64,000 bases of DNA from Sipunculus nudus (Eukaryota > Annelida > Sipuncula > Golfingiida > Sipunculidae): NCBI GenBank assembly GCA_026874595.1, contig CM049310.1, positions 40,927,558 to 40,991,557 on the forward strand, written 5' to 3'. This document shows positions 1-14,100 of this stretch, piece by piece (positions within the stretch are counted from its first letter, which is position 1; each line of letters begins with the position of its first letter). The notes beneath the pieces were generated by a model. It saw only the letters and a program-made list of their open reading frames with translations. It was not told the origin of the DNA and did not search any database. The position numbers were made by a program, and so were the translations under genes.

Positions 1-77
1 AGGATTGTATTAAATAAACTGTGTGAAACTGCAGTGTTATACAATGATTTCTACGATGTTTCTGTTAACATGATCAT

Positions 78-216
78 TTAAATAAAGAACACATTCCTAA
101 ATATAATCACTGGGGAAGCCAATGTACAATAAAAAAAGTTTTCTAGGATGATATCATTGACCCTGTCACTTTCATCAAACTTTTTCTCCTGGTCCTTAAT
201 TTTGGCCTGTTCAAAG
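78..216 (-). pseudogene. Weak exon-like stretch, unknown product
   Basis: On the minus strand an open stretch reads FEQAKIKDQEKKFDESDRVN, charged and helical, after an acceptor-like ctgggcag. It could be the last exon of a neighbouring gene running off the window, or chance. No homologue recognised. Confidence 0.2.
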
Positions 217-2097
217 TGAACTGCTGCCCAGGTTCCTTTTATGACGGGACACAAGCAGATCCAAGCAGAATTCAATTGAATCGATAAGGCAAAAAAAATA
301 ATTAATAAAAGGTATGGTTCTTAGGCACCGCTCGAGTCAATTTGAACCCCCCGCAAAATTATTTTGATTTTCATCTTTCAAATAGATAAAATGATATAAT
401 ATATAAGTTTTCTTGTAGTGTAGTGTAGTATGTTCTGTAGTGCTTCACCTGTTTAGAAATTAAATTGTTATTATCATGCTTTTCCCTGATTATATGGCAT
501 TTCTATCGAACCATACAAAAAGGTAATAAAAAATCAGCCGGTTCGCACTGATTTCTGAAAAAGTCCCTGAGAACCATACCTTTTTTTGGCCTGAGCTGAA
601 ATATCGATACAAGTGGATACGCTACGTTGACGCGGTTCGCGATATGGTGTGCATGCTAGCCTGTTGTGAGGAAGGAAAATGTGACTGTTTAACGGTCGAT
701 ATATTTTCTTTATCACAGGTATAGCTACGTCATTTGGTAAAATAGTAGCCAAATTGCAATATTTCTGTACCCACAATCACTGAACACGATTTTGGTGTAA
801 ATTGACTGAATCACTTAGTCGGTCGTATCACTTAAATACCTGTGCTACCTCTCTTCGAATGTTGTCCCGTTTACTTGCTAGTAACACAAGCTCTGGGCGA
901 AATGTGTCGATATATGATTTTAAGCTAACTGATGCATGTATGGGTAATTAGTTTATGGTCTTATTTCATTGAGAATGGCGGCCTCATGCGGGTTATTTAA
1001 AGTTTTCCCTCTCGACCTCTAACGCTAGTTCACTTTAATAAAGCTTATCTCGTTCTGGTCCTTTTGTATTGTTATTCGTTATATGTTATTCGTTCGGTTA
1101 CACATATAGTATTACATGACGCGGAGTAATTCCAATTTGGAATTTCCAAATAATATTTAGGGGATTTGCGTGTACTCACACTGAACCGCTTTACCGGGCA
1201 AACTATCCACCTTACGGGCTGTAGGACACGTGGCCGTATTTATTTTCCATATATAACATCTATAAAACACCTGAGGTTTGGGCCTCTATTAAATACTTTT
1301 CAAAATAAAATCTGATATTTAACCTTTTTACCTCAGAATTTGTTGTTTCTTCAGTCAAATTAGACCAAGAAAAAGGGGGCTTGTGTATCTCCTTTTTAAC
1401 AATCCTGGCCCGAATGCAGTGAAGCCCAAAATACCACACCAAACAGTCCCAAACAAGCATTTGGACAACATCTCCTTGATTGGCCACAGATTTTAAAAAA
1501 ATTGACCAATACTGTCAATTTTATTGGAGATTATGCTTAAAATACTTAAAAATCAAACAATGGGGTGATTTTGATGCTCCACCACATGATGGCTAGAGCC
1601 AACTAGGGAAAGCCAGACCATTCGCTACTCTCCTTCAGGTTTAGGGCTTGATGACCCCAGGTCATGTAAACAAATATGACCACGTGACCTAGCCTGTAAC
1701 ACAAACAAGGAAAAACAAAAAAGATTTGCTAGACTACAGGTACATTTAAAAGAAGAGGGACGGTGGTAGCATGGCTTTCTTCTTCAATTTTAATGATTAT
1801 TGTGAAACCGAGGATCAGGTTCCAATTAGTAATACATTGATCAGCATACACACACAAACAAGTAACATCTGATATACAGTGAACATATAATTTAGTGTAG
1901 TAGAGCTTATATAGGTATATCAATGCAACGAAGTAATAATGTGAACTCTACGAATCTATATAGTAAGAGTGCGAATTTTTCAATAACTGTAGTGTCGCAA
2001 ACAGTGACTTCACCCCTAAATACTTACTAACTGATAAAGGCAGAGACTGTAAGAAATATAAAGAGATGTTAGGTAAGAATGACTGTTGCTGGACAAG

Positions 2098-2150
2098 TCA
2101 GTTGCGGATCCAGAGGGTGAGGTTTTGGGGCTGAAGCCCCCCCCCCCCAT
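2098..2150. mobile_element. Possible MITE end
   Basis: Contains GCGGATCCAGAGGG followed by ggggctgaagcccc and a C run. A loosely complementary end (aatccgcccctg) occurs near 4525-4536, so the two may bracket one element or be separate remnants. A similar motif pair bounds the element at 33260. Confidence 0.3.
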
Positions 2151-4405
2151 GGGTGGAAACATTGTTATCATTTTTTATCAGAGAAGATTTTCTTTACATT
2201 ATTTCAGTTGCCGTCATACAAATATTACCCTTTCAATCGAAACATACAAATTGAAAACCAAAGGAATCGTTAGGAGAGGCGCATGTCTACACCAGGATCA
2301 GGCATCTTTTTATTCCCCCGCCGTTAAGTGAGAGGACTACTTAAATGGTCCGCGACTGTCAGTCCCTCCGTCCTTTCGTTTGTCTGTCCTTCAATCCTTT
2401 CGTCCGTCCCGCACCATCACTGATGCCACTTTCCTGGTAAACATATGACCGGGGGCCATTGTGGCCCTGGGTCCTATTGTATTTTTAAATAATTAATTTG
2501 GCATTTTCCAATATTGGTTATAGACGTTAAAAATTTCGAATTACAGAATCTATCATCCGTGGCTCCCTCCAGCATGCCTTATCCAATGCTCCAGCTGTCC
2601 TTGGGCTTGGACATCTTACTTGTGAACATGACTAAGCGTTTTAATAAAAAGCAAGCCCTTTTCAGTTCTCTTAAAACTAGAAATAAAAATCATTTTCTCT
2701 TTTTAACAAAACGTTTATATATTATCATTCAAATAAAAATAATAAACAATGTCTGAATATTCTTACATCATAGCATTGTTTCCAGTGGAAATTTACTGCC
2801 TCGTCTTAAATAACATGTATGGGGGACTGGGATTTTGGCTGTATATATCAGTTGGAATTCTCAAAGGGGAATCTGTTTTGAAATTATTTGTCCTTGTGGC
2901 TCTTTAAAAGGAAAAATTGACAAAACGGTGCAAGAAACTTAAGTAAACTGACAATGTTTAATACCTTTAGGATCCTTTGATAGAAGATTTATTATCGATT
3001 GCAAATGTATAAATTACCAAATAAATATCAAAATGATAATGCATAAATATGCGAACGAAAGAAATGCATTTTATACTTTAGACGTATATATAAACGAGAT
3101 CTGACGTTTGAACGTATTAAAGCAAGTTATAGACTAAAGAAGCAACTGCACATATATGGAAAAGTAATTTAAGCTGTACTAGTTAATCAAAATTAACGCT
3201 CGTGAGTAATCTCTTAAAAAGTAGTTAGAGAATGATATTCAATCACGAGTTATTTGTTTGCCTTTTTCAATGATGTTTAATGAACTTTAATGTTCATATG
3301 TAGTTGTGTCTTTATTTATGACTGATCAATTATTTGAGATTAAATAATGAATGAAATGTTTACATCGTTGGGCACTTGTGCTCACATCTCATGTTCATAC
3401 CTATACGACAATGATTAATATACCCAAGTCTTATTTTTATTTCTAAATCGGTTGATAGAAAAAATAATGTCAAAATCATTTATTCTTTTGCGATGAATAA
3501 TGAATTCCTCATTCTTACTGCTTGCTCCAGAAGAGTCTTTATTTGCTGAGTAAATGAATCCTCTGCGAAACAAGGTTTATCACGTAATTATCGACGTTGG
3601 TTGATTCGTCTGTTAGCAGCTGTACTCAACAACATGAGGAGACCCAGAAAAAAATCCAGAGTTTACCTGGATCACAATAATATTTTTATTTAAAAGATGC
3701 TTAACTGTTTTGGAAAAAAAAGCGATCAAAAGACCGTCTCTATTTTTTTTGTTTGTTTTAGGGGAATCTTTAATTGAATATCAATTTCCGAAAGAGGCGA
3801 GCAGACCGGGTATGCAAAATCGAGTTTGTGAACTTGTCACATATTCCTCATTAAATATAATCATCGCGCTACAAACTTTAAATACAAAAAATACACACAA
3901 TATGAATTGTCTGACTGCAATGTCTGCATTTAAATTTTGTCTCAACTTTGTTCATGAGTTTCCAGATGTAAACTATGTCTCGGGAAAATATAATAAATTG
4001 CACATGCATCTGTACACATTTATACAAATTCACAATTTACAAATTGTCAGATCGTATATGTAGTGGAAAAATGCAAAAGGTGTATTTTGATATCCATATC
4101 CGTGGAGTCATGTTTTATTAGTTTGTAGTCTGCAAATCATTTAATGTTAAAATAAGACTACATGTTAACAAGAGATTTATTATGCTACTGGCTGTCTAAT
4201 ACCTTTTTCTCTCATTCATCAATAACACTTGATTCTTTTTGTGAAATCATTATTCTGAAATTCAAGGAAGGAAAAAGGGCAGTTTTTCGTTTTTCAAAAC
4301 GGCAAAGAATTATGTTTTTTTATAGGTATAAAGTGACTTAAATTCATTTAACGCATCCAACGTTTCACTTATTATAACCTTTCGAACATCAGAAGTTAAC
4401 ACTGC

Positions 4406-4408
<3 letters not shown>

Positions 4409-4479
<71 letters not shown>
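4409..4479. repeat. (CA)n(TA)n microsatellite
   Basis: About 16 CA units followed by about 19 AT units without interruption. Confidence 0.97.
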
Positions 4480-4481
<2 letters not shown>

Positions 4482-5410
4482 TATGCAAAGTATCTACCAG
4501 CCTCCCCTCTTGCAAAATCCTGAATCCGCCCCTGCAAGTTCCATTTAAGCTTCATTGTGGTGACACATTACTGTCAATTACATCTATATGATGTGCATCA
4601 TTAACAGTATATAGCATTGATAAGTATCCTTTAACACACAGTCGAAAATTCTTTGTATCATATTTAATACTACGGTACATGTTTTTATCTCAAAACCGTT
4701 TAAATATATGATCTTTCACTCATGCAGATTTTCTTTTTCCAAGTGATTGATAGTTATGTCATTAATAAACACCAGTTCTCAATATCTCAATACCGATAAG
4801 AGATTATCATGGAACATTAAAATAGCATAATCAGTAAGATTAATACAACAAGATACTAACTGCCCATTACGAACTGCACTTCTGGTCCTTGTTTTCACTC
4901 TCATTTTGGTGAAAGCAAGTTGGAATATCCTGCCGTAAAATATAACCTATGATTAGCTAAGTCTATAGATGCTTCAGGGTGATACTATTAATATATACGC
5001 CATAACTACAAAATCTAATATTATTATTAATAGGCCTACAGCATGGCTTATTAGTATTGTAGAGATGTACGCTCAAGGAACACACACACAGACAACACCA
5101 GTTAGAGTGAATCCCAGTTTTAGTTTATTCTAAGTAATAATACTTTTTACAAGAGTGATAAACCCAAGGGAACTGGCTTAGGGTCAGTTCGGCTCTCGGT
5201 CCTACTCTGACCATCCGGTCGCGATCCTCGTTTAGCTAGAATCTAACAATGTATTTTAACCTATCAAAGCGCTGGCAACTACACATGAATAAACATCAGT
5301 TCAATTATGATTGATAATCAACCCAACTAGTAATCTAGGGGTGCCTACTCTTCGGGGCGTGTCACTTATATGGTTCAATAAGTACGACAAGGAAGTACCG
5401 GGCGGCCTAG

Positions 5411-5433
5411 CGGGGGGGGGGGGGGGGGGGGGA
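5411..5433. repeat. Poly-G run
   Basis: An uninterrupted run of more than 20 G. A C run occurs about 60 bp further on (5486-5493). Its length in the assembly may be unreliable. Confidence 0.9.
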
Positions 5434-8119
5434 GCTCACACACTAAGGAAACTGTCAACGTGATAACGTAGATTATAACATATCCCCCCCCCCAACAAAA
5501 ATTTTGGAAAGCTGGTGATACCAGTTTTGAGAAAATTTTTGAAGGTGGTTTCTAATTAACTGTACAGCATGGAACAAGTACAAGACGTCCGCGCATCTTG
5601 TTAGCAAGGTGTTGGTTTCTCATAGGGCATATAGATTATTATAGAATGACAGCTGTTGAAGTCTCAGCAAATAGTTAACTGTCGATATATTCTCTATCAA
5701 ATATGGTACTGCAATAATCATATTAAAAAAACTGCTAATCAGTGCATTTTTATAACCTTAGAGAAAATATTAAAACCATGAAATATCAGTAAAGGTAAAC
5801 ACAACATAGTATTCTTTCTTAACGTTCCATAAATGGGTATTTCCATAAAAATAGTTTAAATCTGTTAGTGTATTCAAGTGTACAACCACGATGGCTGCCA
5901 AGCTGTTATGCATTCCTTTATCTAGAGAAGCCTTGCTGAACTGCAAAACACTATGGCTACCTGTAGTGACAATGACAATCTTATCCAAAGATACATATTA
6001 ATGTTGGTAAAAAGTCAGGTACTGTATATGCATAAAATTAAAGTACAATTCACAGGAGGGATATAAGATAAAATACCTTCAGTGAACCATTTTTTAGTTC
6101 CAGTTAAGCTACTCTCTCACTGACAATATAATACATGTATTGTTGTCCAAAGATTTGGAATGGACAATAAAATTGCAGTGATTATTATTGGTTACAGTAT
6201 TAAAACGCTTAGCTCCATCACGGACTTTCCTGTGACATTTATAATATCCCTTCCAAGTCTCATGTAGTTATGACCTTCTTTGTAAATTCTTACAGATATG
6301 TTTATTTTGTTACAACAGATATAACAGCCAGTCAGCCCGTCCATTAGGGGCATGTTTTTCCCAGAGAGTGAACCCCAGTTACACATAATGTTAATCCCTT
6401 TGTCTGGGACAAGGGCCCAGACAGTGGGGCAGAGGTCATTACCCCAGTGTACTTAGACAGGTCCTGCCTCCAGGGGTCTTGCTGGAACAGGTGCTGTGTC
6501 CTGTGAGCAACTCCTATGACTACATCCCATTGTAAAATTCAAAGATAACAGAATATAGGGTTTTATTATAAAGCCCAGTGATAAGATATTAAAAGAAACA
6601 TAACCAGGCGCAATATTATGCCTATCAGTTCAGTTTTGCTTAATACAAAGGTTTCCCTAGCAAAACCATCCCAGCACACAGTCTCAGTACCTCACATAGG
6701 GCTGTTTAACATCTTGATATGCGTGCTGGTAAACAGTCTACGTGTATCTGTTTATCATAACACGGCCGTGTGACCGGAGGTCCAATTGTAAGCCGCAACA
6801 CTCGGTGTATCAGCCAGAGGGAATATATATTACTTCTTTTTACTAGTCAGTCAGGGCATCTCCTGACTGACACTTGTTATAGCTCCGCGATGCACACGGT
6901 GCGTTTATGTTGACACCTGTGATCTCGCCAGGTCCACTGTTTTTAACACTATTTTACAGAGTAAACAAACGGTTTCAAGGCAGAACTTTGGCAGGTACAG
7001 ATATATTTTAAAGGGAAGAATCTGTCTTCCGTGTTAAATTAACATGATTTATGGGTGATTAGGCCCCTTTAAGATAGTAACGTTATAGTATTATTATAAT
7101 TACACTGTTCATACTAAATGTATTCGGTTACAATTGGATATTCTATCGAAGGACAAACATAATATTCTATATTGTTGGTGATCTGAGCGTTTAGAGGGGA
7201 CAAGCCTTACAGTCTAGTTGACGTCTGGAAGACTGAAATGTGCCACTTTCGTGATGGATGGGTCGGGCATTTGAGGGGGGGGGGGATCGTCTGCAGTGGT
7301 CGGGTGTGTTGATCAAGTGATAGTTAACACATGCAGGCCAGTGTTTCCCATGGTAACCTTGACAGTAGTTTTTCTTTTATGGTAAAACAGACTGGGTGAC
7401 AAACATAGAACAGCGAATTATATTTTTTCTCATATAAATATAAATAATATATGATCAGGATGACAGTCTATTATGTGGTAATGGGAGATGTGCTGATGTT
7501 TTATATTTAAAACAGTGATATAATAACATGTATTATCTTATTTCTTATAGGAGAATTTATGGTTATGATGGTCATCGTGCTTGAATTTCTTTGGCAATTT
7601 CGAGGTTGACGATTATCTTGTACAGACTAAACTGTAGGAACTGAACATGGCATTTCGGAATTTATTTGTTATTAGGCTGCAGTTTAAAAAAAAAAGGTAT
7701 ACCCTTTTCCTAAAAGAGGAATAAACAAATTTTTTATCTCCAGGATTGAGAGGTCTTTCCTGAAATTCACAAGAAATCACCAGAATACAATTTTAATACT
7801 TCTCGTTCATTTATTGATTGGTGGAATTTACGTTCAAATTCATTTAGAGATGACATCACCTGACCTGACCTAGGTCTTTACCCTCACTGGTTAAAAAACA
7901 ATGAACGCCGCCCGACAACCACTCCCTTGACACGACAGTTCTTGGTCACGACCGCGAACGACCAACATGTTTATTTACTGATCCTTGACGCAGAAGAGTT
8001 AGCGAGGTTTTTTTCTTATTAAAGGTTCTTACCTCATTAGGACTGCGGTTCCCGCCGGATGAAATGTCTGACATCACATCACTTGTGTAGCGCCTATACC
8101 AGCCCCACAGAAATCACAA

Positions 8120-8170
8120 ATGGCGGCGGCTTTATCCGACTCGTCAGGAAGCGGAAGTAGGCTAGTCAAG
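8120..8170 (+). CDS. Exon 1 (residues 1-17)
   Basis: Short N-terminal exon, Ala/Ser/Gly-rich, starting MAAALSDSS. It ends AAG before gtaaga, phase 0. The in-frame TGA at 8069 and lack of another in-frame ATG support this start. The preceding ccacag at 8105-8110 could also be an acceptor for a 5' UTR exon, so the transcription start is not fixed. Confidence 0.75.
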
Positions 8171-11100
8171 GTAAGAAACATAAAAAAAAACAGGATACAG
8201 GGTTACCATGTACCTTAAGTTAATACTATGAAGTTTAGATAAAATATTATTCGTGTTGTAATTAATATTAATTTTTTTTTCAATTTCGTAATGAAATAGC
8301 GATTAAGGTAAATAATACAGGATATGGTAGGACTACATTAATAATAGATCAAGATTATTCCAAGGGAAACTGCTCACAGAAATTATCCCCATTTTACGGA
8401 AGGGCAAAATTCAGTAGAGTCATTTTATTGTAATATCGCCCATGCAGTCAAGACCAACCTTACAGTAACTTCGCGGTTCGCGGGCTTTCACAATAAACCT
8501 GATTTTCTAAAACCCGGTGTAATACGTTGTGGCTTCGTTTGTAAAATTAATACATACTATAAACACCATGTTTAATCAGTTTTATAAAGAAATTATTGAA
8601 TAAATAAATTAATTAGATGAATTAATGAAATAATAATAACCTCATGCATAATTTACTTGTGTTCAATTGGTACTTTCATTTTCTCTTATTTCAGTACGAG
8701 TTCAAAAAGTCGAGGGGAAAGCGTATAAAATTAGGCCATGGAAATTTTGGTAAAGTTTATTTGGCAATCGACAATAGAAGCGGCGCGGACATAGCGATCA
8801 AAGAGATCACCATCAGGTATATTATCTATAACAGATGACGCTCTATGCTTCACAGTGTAAAGTGGCGTCCTCTGTGGAGAATTGCACTTCATCATCCGTT
8901 ATCATGCCACGCATGTTTCACTAAGAGATACCTACTGGAAGTAGTAATAAGAGATTAATGAACAATGTACTAGGAGGGATAAAATCAAGACTATGGTTAA
9001 ATATACGTTAAACGTACAACTTAGGGTACCCATTCATACATGTGGCTCCCCGCGCGGGTACCGCACGTGTAAAATCCAACAAGTGTATTATCATTGTCTT
9101 CTTTTTCCAAACGCGTGGGTCTGGCATGTGGATTTTTTAACTGCAACTGTGTTGGATTTCTGCGGGGGCCCACATTATATTAGTTGCTAGTATTTGCCCT
9201 CGTCTTTGAACGTGATGTCAGTGTTTTAGGGCTGAATTTGAGACTATACAAGTTTTCATCGAGATACGGCCAAAAGTCAACGAATGACAGGAGATAGCCA
9301 CCTGGCTGGTGAGATATACCCGGTTCAAAGCCTTGCCTCGCTAGTAAAAATGAACTTTATATTAAAACATTACTAAAACAATGCTAAACTTTGAGAGTTT
9401 ATGATTATTAGTGCATGTGTTTACCATAATGGTCTCTCCGCATGTGGGTCTAGCACGAACAAAAATCCGCATAGGCCTATTGATGGAAAAGCAGTCTTAT
9501 TTTTAACCGCCAACGGCGATGCAACAGGTTTCATGTTTCTGTTGCGTCGCCGGCCCACCAAAGGGCTAACTGGGGTTATAGCACGATACGATTTGTTACT
9601 CTTTAGAAGGAAAATTGAATAAAAATATTTCCTATGGTTTTAACGTACCAATGTTCACATAATGTTGTATGTTGAAAGGCCTGTAATAAAAAATAACCAT
9701 TCTTGAAAGCATGAAGCACCTGTAACAATTACATCAATAAATGATTTTTTCCAGAGAGAATTGAAGCATTAAAAGCCCGGTAGACATCTTGCATTTGGTA
9801 GCAGTCCTGTATAATGCTTAATAGGCCTGTGTACTATTATGTTCATTTTTACTTCCTTGGTGCAAAAAAAAGTGCTACTAACAGAACAGTAATGTTTCCA
9901 GAAGTCAAATATACAATGCACATAGATGTACTGAACATAAATCAATGGATATATGTGAAATCTCACAGTTGTGTATGGAGTGTTATAATCTATATAGTCT
10001 ACGGACTCCACATTGCGTCAGTCACTAAAAATGCAATTGAGGAGTCAATTCTTATAGGCTTCCTTATTGTTTCAATTATTTTTTCATGGTATATTGACTG
10101 TTGTAATCTAATGGTGTCAAGGGCATTGGTCACAAGCGAAAACTATCAAAAAAATTAACAGAGCGCATACTTCGTTCAGTACCTATGAGATAGCGTCAAT
10201 TTTTTCACGTGATTGCAGTCCTTAATTTCGTTACACTTCCATTATGGGGATGTCCCATGGAATAAGTAATTTTTTGTGTCCATACATTTGAAGAATACCG
10301 CCACCTTCCAGGACGGGTCCCAGATCTGCATGCCAAAAGATTCAAATGATCGTTCCTTGTCCCTTACAATCCACGCCTCTAAAACTCTTTAAGAAAATCA
10401 TTGAATCATGCATTAGGGAGAGTGTATGAAGAACGACAAACAACCGTGGCAGATATTCGCGGCAGTATAAGTATCACTTATTATAGATGCTGACTTGGTA
10501 TTGGTTCTAAAATTGTTCATAAAGGTGAAATCACGTCAAGTATCATATAAAGATCATATCATATAAATGGCGTAAAATAAAATTTGTCATTTACAGCATC
10601 CATTTCATTTGCACTTATTTATCACTGATACCATGCATATTTAATCTGATATCATAAGGAATATTGCAAAACAAATGCCTCACGGCATGCATTTTATTCA
10701 TATGACTTCCCTTGCAGTGAGAAAAAAATTATGTAGGGTGTTAAAAGTGAGTCTGTCTGGAATGATTGCACATATATTTCTTACGTATGCAATCCTTGTG
10801 CCGTGATTGAAATTTTGTGTTTAATTATTGTTTTTTATGTTTAAAGAAAAGTCAATTTTAAAGTTTCAGCTATGACACTGGGAAGCTAACTGAAGAAGTG
10901 AAGATTTTAACACAGCTCCCTGCGCATAAGAACATCGTCCGCTACATCGGTTGCGAGGGAACTAAAAAATGCCTTCGTATCTTAATGGAACTCGTCTCAG
11001 GAGGTAAATACCCTTCATTTATTTTAAAGATCAGGGGTTTGTTGCAGTTAGACGGCTCAAGTCATGTTGGTGACTAAAAGCCAAATAGCATCTCTGCGTC

Positions 11101-14100
11101 ACAATGTTAACCATGGTTATTTAGGCTCGCTACATGCTACACGTCCAGTATAATGTTATTGCAACAGGCCCCTGAGCCGTACGTCATTTGTAAGCTTAGT
11201 CAATGAGGAGTAGAGATATTGAAATATGACTATAATTATACATCTTTCTAGATATATAAACTGAGATTGTATGGCAAATAGAATAAGTCCATAAAGCAGA
11301 GCCGGATACTTTTGGGGGCCAGGAGCAATGTTATAAAGTCGGACGACAACCCTGGCCTTCTGCTCCCTGCTATTATAGACTTAAACTTCGCTGAAAAGGG
11401 GATCCTTCCTAAAACATAATATTTAAACTGAAATATCATATTTTGTTTATTTATATGCATTAATGTAACAAAATATGATTATGATGGAAATATGATAATG
11501 TTAGGTGTTGTATATAATCAGGCCATAAAATGATAGTCTTTGTGTTAATGTATGCGTATGTTCACTCAGGCACACTGACAAAGAGAATCAAGGAAAAAGG
11601 ACCACTCTTGGAAAAGGAACCGGAACTACGTCACTGGGCGGCACAACTGATGGAAGGACTTGCCTTTCTGGTACGGTGTAATGTAGGATAATAATATTTT
11701 TCGTGGCTATATTTGTGGTTTTTAATTCTCCCTCTGTTCTTGTGAAGTAAATGCACCTTTTTCATTATTTCAGCATCGATTGAACGTGGTACACAGGGAC
11801 ATCAAGGACAGTAATTTATTGATTGACGAAAACCAACAGATCCTGAAGATAACTGATTTTGGTCTGTCCCGGGAGTTGGCGAACATGCATGAACCTTGCC
11901 CACCAAATTACGCCATAGGTAAGCAACACATTTTAGAGAAGGACGGCGCCATCATTCGGCCTGTTAGGTAGAGGTTTCAGCGTATTGTAGCATGTTTAGT
12001 ATATGTACGGCGCCTTGATTAAGCATTCTTGCTAAGATATGTTGCGCTTTATAAAGGTATAAAAATAGATAATTAACGCTACATTAATTTTGTCGGTTCT
12101 GCTTTAGTTCTAAATGATGTGTCCTAAAACATTTTCTCACAAATTTTCAGAAAAAAAAAACTAATAATACTCGTTTATTAATCATTAGAAATTAAACTTT
12201 CAGTTTAGGTTGCCTTTTCTCATATATAATCCAAATCAACGACAAAATAGTTTAAGTGAGGTGAACAAATGTTGAACTCTTGTTGAAGTGTTCATTCGAC
12301 ACTGAACTGCCTACTATATTTGGGAAAGACACAAGAAAACCTGCTTTGGCACGACAAACAATGGTTTGTCAAATATTCTCTGCGTTTACGTTTTTACGTA
12401 GGTGCAGCTGAGAAAAAAAATTTTTATTAATGCAAGGTTCACTCAGCGAAGTAGTAAATGTTAAGAAGCCCAGATCCATTCTCTCAACCCAGTCTCCGGT
12501 CTCCAGGGCTTAGAGCTGCTATGTTCTTGACATTCCCTAGATAGTCCCCTGAGTGATGAAAGCATGCTCACAACCATGTGACCCATCCACACCCTTCCCT
12601 GCCGCTGTGTTTCACCACTTATCACTGTATATCACCATGAATCACTATATGTTACTAATTCTCACTCATGTTTTTGTCAGCATTACCCAAAGAACCTGAT
12701 GTTTATGTAGGCAAATGGTAAATACGTATAAAATATGTTTGTTTATTATATTTATGATATTTATCTATCATATATTTTACATTTATTTATTATGTATATG
12801 TAGTAAATATGAATGCTAACAACCAGGCAATGTTTCAAACAATGTTAGATATAAATATTAATAATCTCAGTCAGTAAATGAATTTATTATTTGGTCCTTG
12901 CTTCGTGTGTTTTCAATGTGTATCGAAACATATTGCATCTTCAAGACAATGTATAAAAACATATATATACCGACGACCATTATCAAGGGTTTAGACGGGA
13001 CACATAATGTCAGCGATTTTTAAAAAAACCTTCTCCCAACCTCCAGAAAATTGTGGTAGGAATTTTCCTATAAAAGAAACCTCTTCTTCATAATGGAAAT
13101 TGTATACACATGTTGAATGGAAATAATCACTAGAAAAAGGATATGTATAGATCAACAGTTGTAATGAAAATCACTAAACGTCCACCGAAGTGAGCACTCT
13201 GTATATCTTTTATTCAGGAACCTTCGAATACATGGCCCCGGAAGTGGTACAGCGTAAACAGCAGTGCACGGCAAAGGTAATATATTACCTGTTATTACCT
13301 GGAATCGGAACGTTCAGTCTCTATATAGATGGCGCTGTTCAGGATTTGTGGTAATCTACCGTTTTCACAATAATCCAGGCGATATATGGTCGACATAATG
13401 GATGCGCCCGGCTTCCAATATTCAGTTTATAGTTTTCAGTTAACTATAGGCTGTAAATACAGTACAGCCATTATACACATTTCTACACATGACTGCGCGC
13501 CTTCGTAAACGTTGTACTGATATTTGTTACAGGTGACCTTTTTATTGTGTGACACGGGCGTAACTCGTGTTGTAGCGGTCTCGCCTGGCCGCGTGTTGCA
13601 CTCTCAGTTGAATCCGTACTTGTTGAACTCTCATTGTCATGCTAGCTTGGAGCTTTCTCGCCTGGCCGGGCCAGGTCGGCTCACGTGTTGGCCCTGGTAT
13701 GTGGAGACACAGCGATGTTTTTTCTAGTATGTTCTTTGAGCGTGTTTATTATGTTAGGTTCTTTAGGTTGTTCGAGAAATGGAAAATTATCGGCTTGGGG
13801 TGAAAAAAATATATAAAGAGGCTGTATTTTAGAGCCGAGAGAGAGAGAGAGGAGGGAGAATATTCCAGCGGACAAAGAAGCGTGTATGTCAGTTTGTGGG
13901 ACCTATTCCGATAAGTGCGGCAATTATAGATTTTTCTTCAGATTTTCTTCTGGATTTGTGACGAATCTTATTTGGTCTTCAGTTTATTTTAGGATTGTTA
14001 CAAGAGCTTTACATTGGACTGTTATTCTCCGAGAGAATTTGTGTGAACTGTTCGTCCGGCTTATACATTTTAAAGGACTGGTTGTATCCAGGTATTGTTC

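Larger units (their letters stand above)
1..8119. other. Upstream intergenic region and possible promoter
   Basis: AT-rich DNA with no convincing gene. It holds simple repeats and candidate MITE ends, listed separately. GC content rises in the last ~250 bp before 8120, where the core promoter and 5' UTR of the kinase gene probably lie; I see no clear TATA box there. The stretch 5050-5440 (before a G run) is moderately complex but unrecognised. Confidence 0.5.

Noticed and set aside
9814-10158. 114-codon + strand open frame in intron 2
   Set aside because: AT-rich composition and hydrophobic, low-information peptide; no splice or start support.
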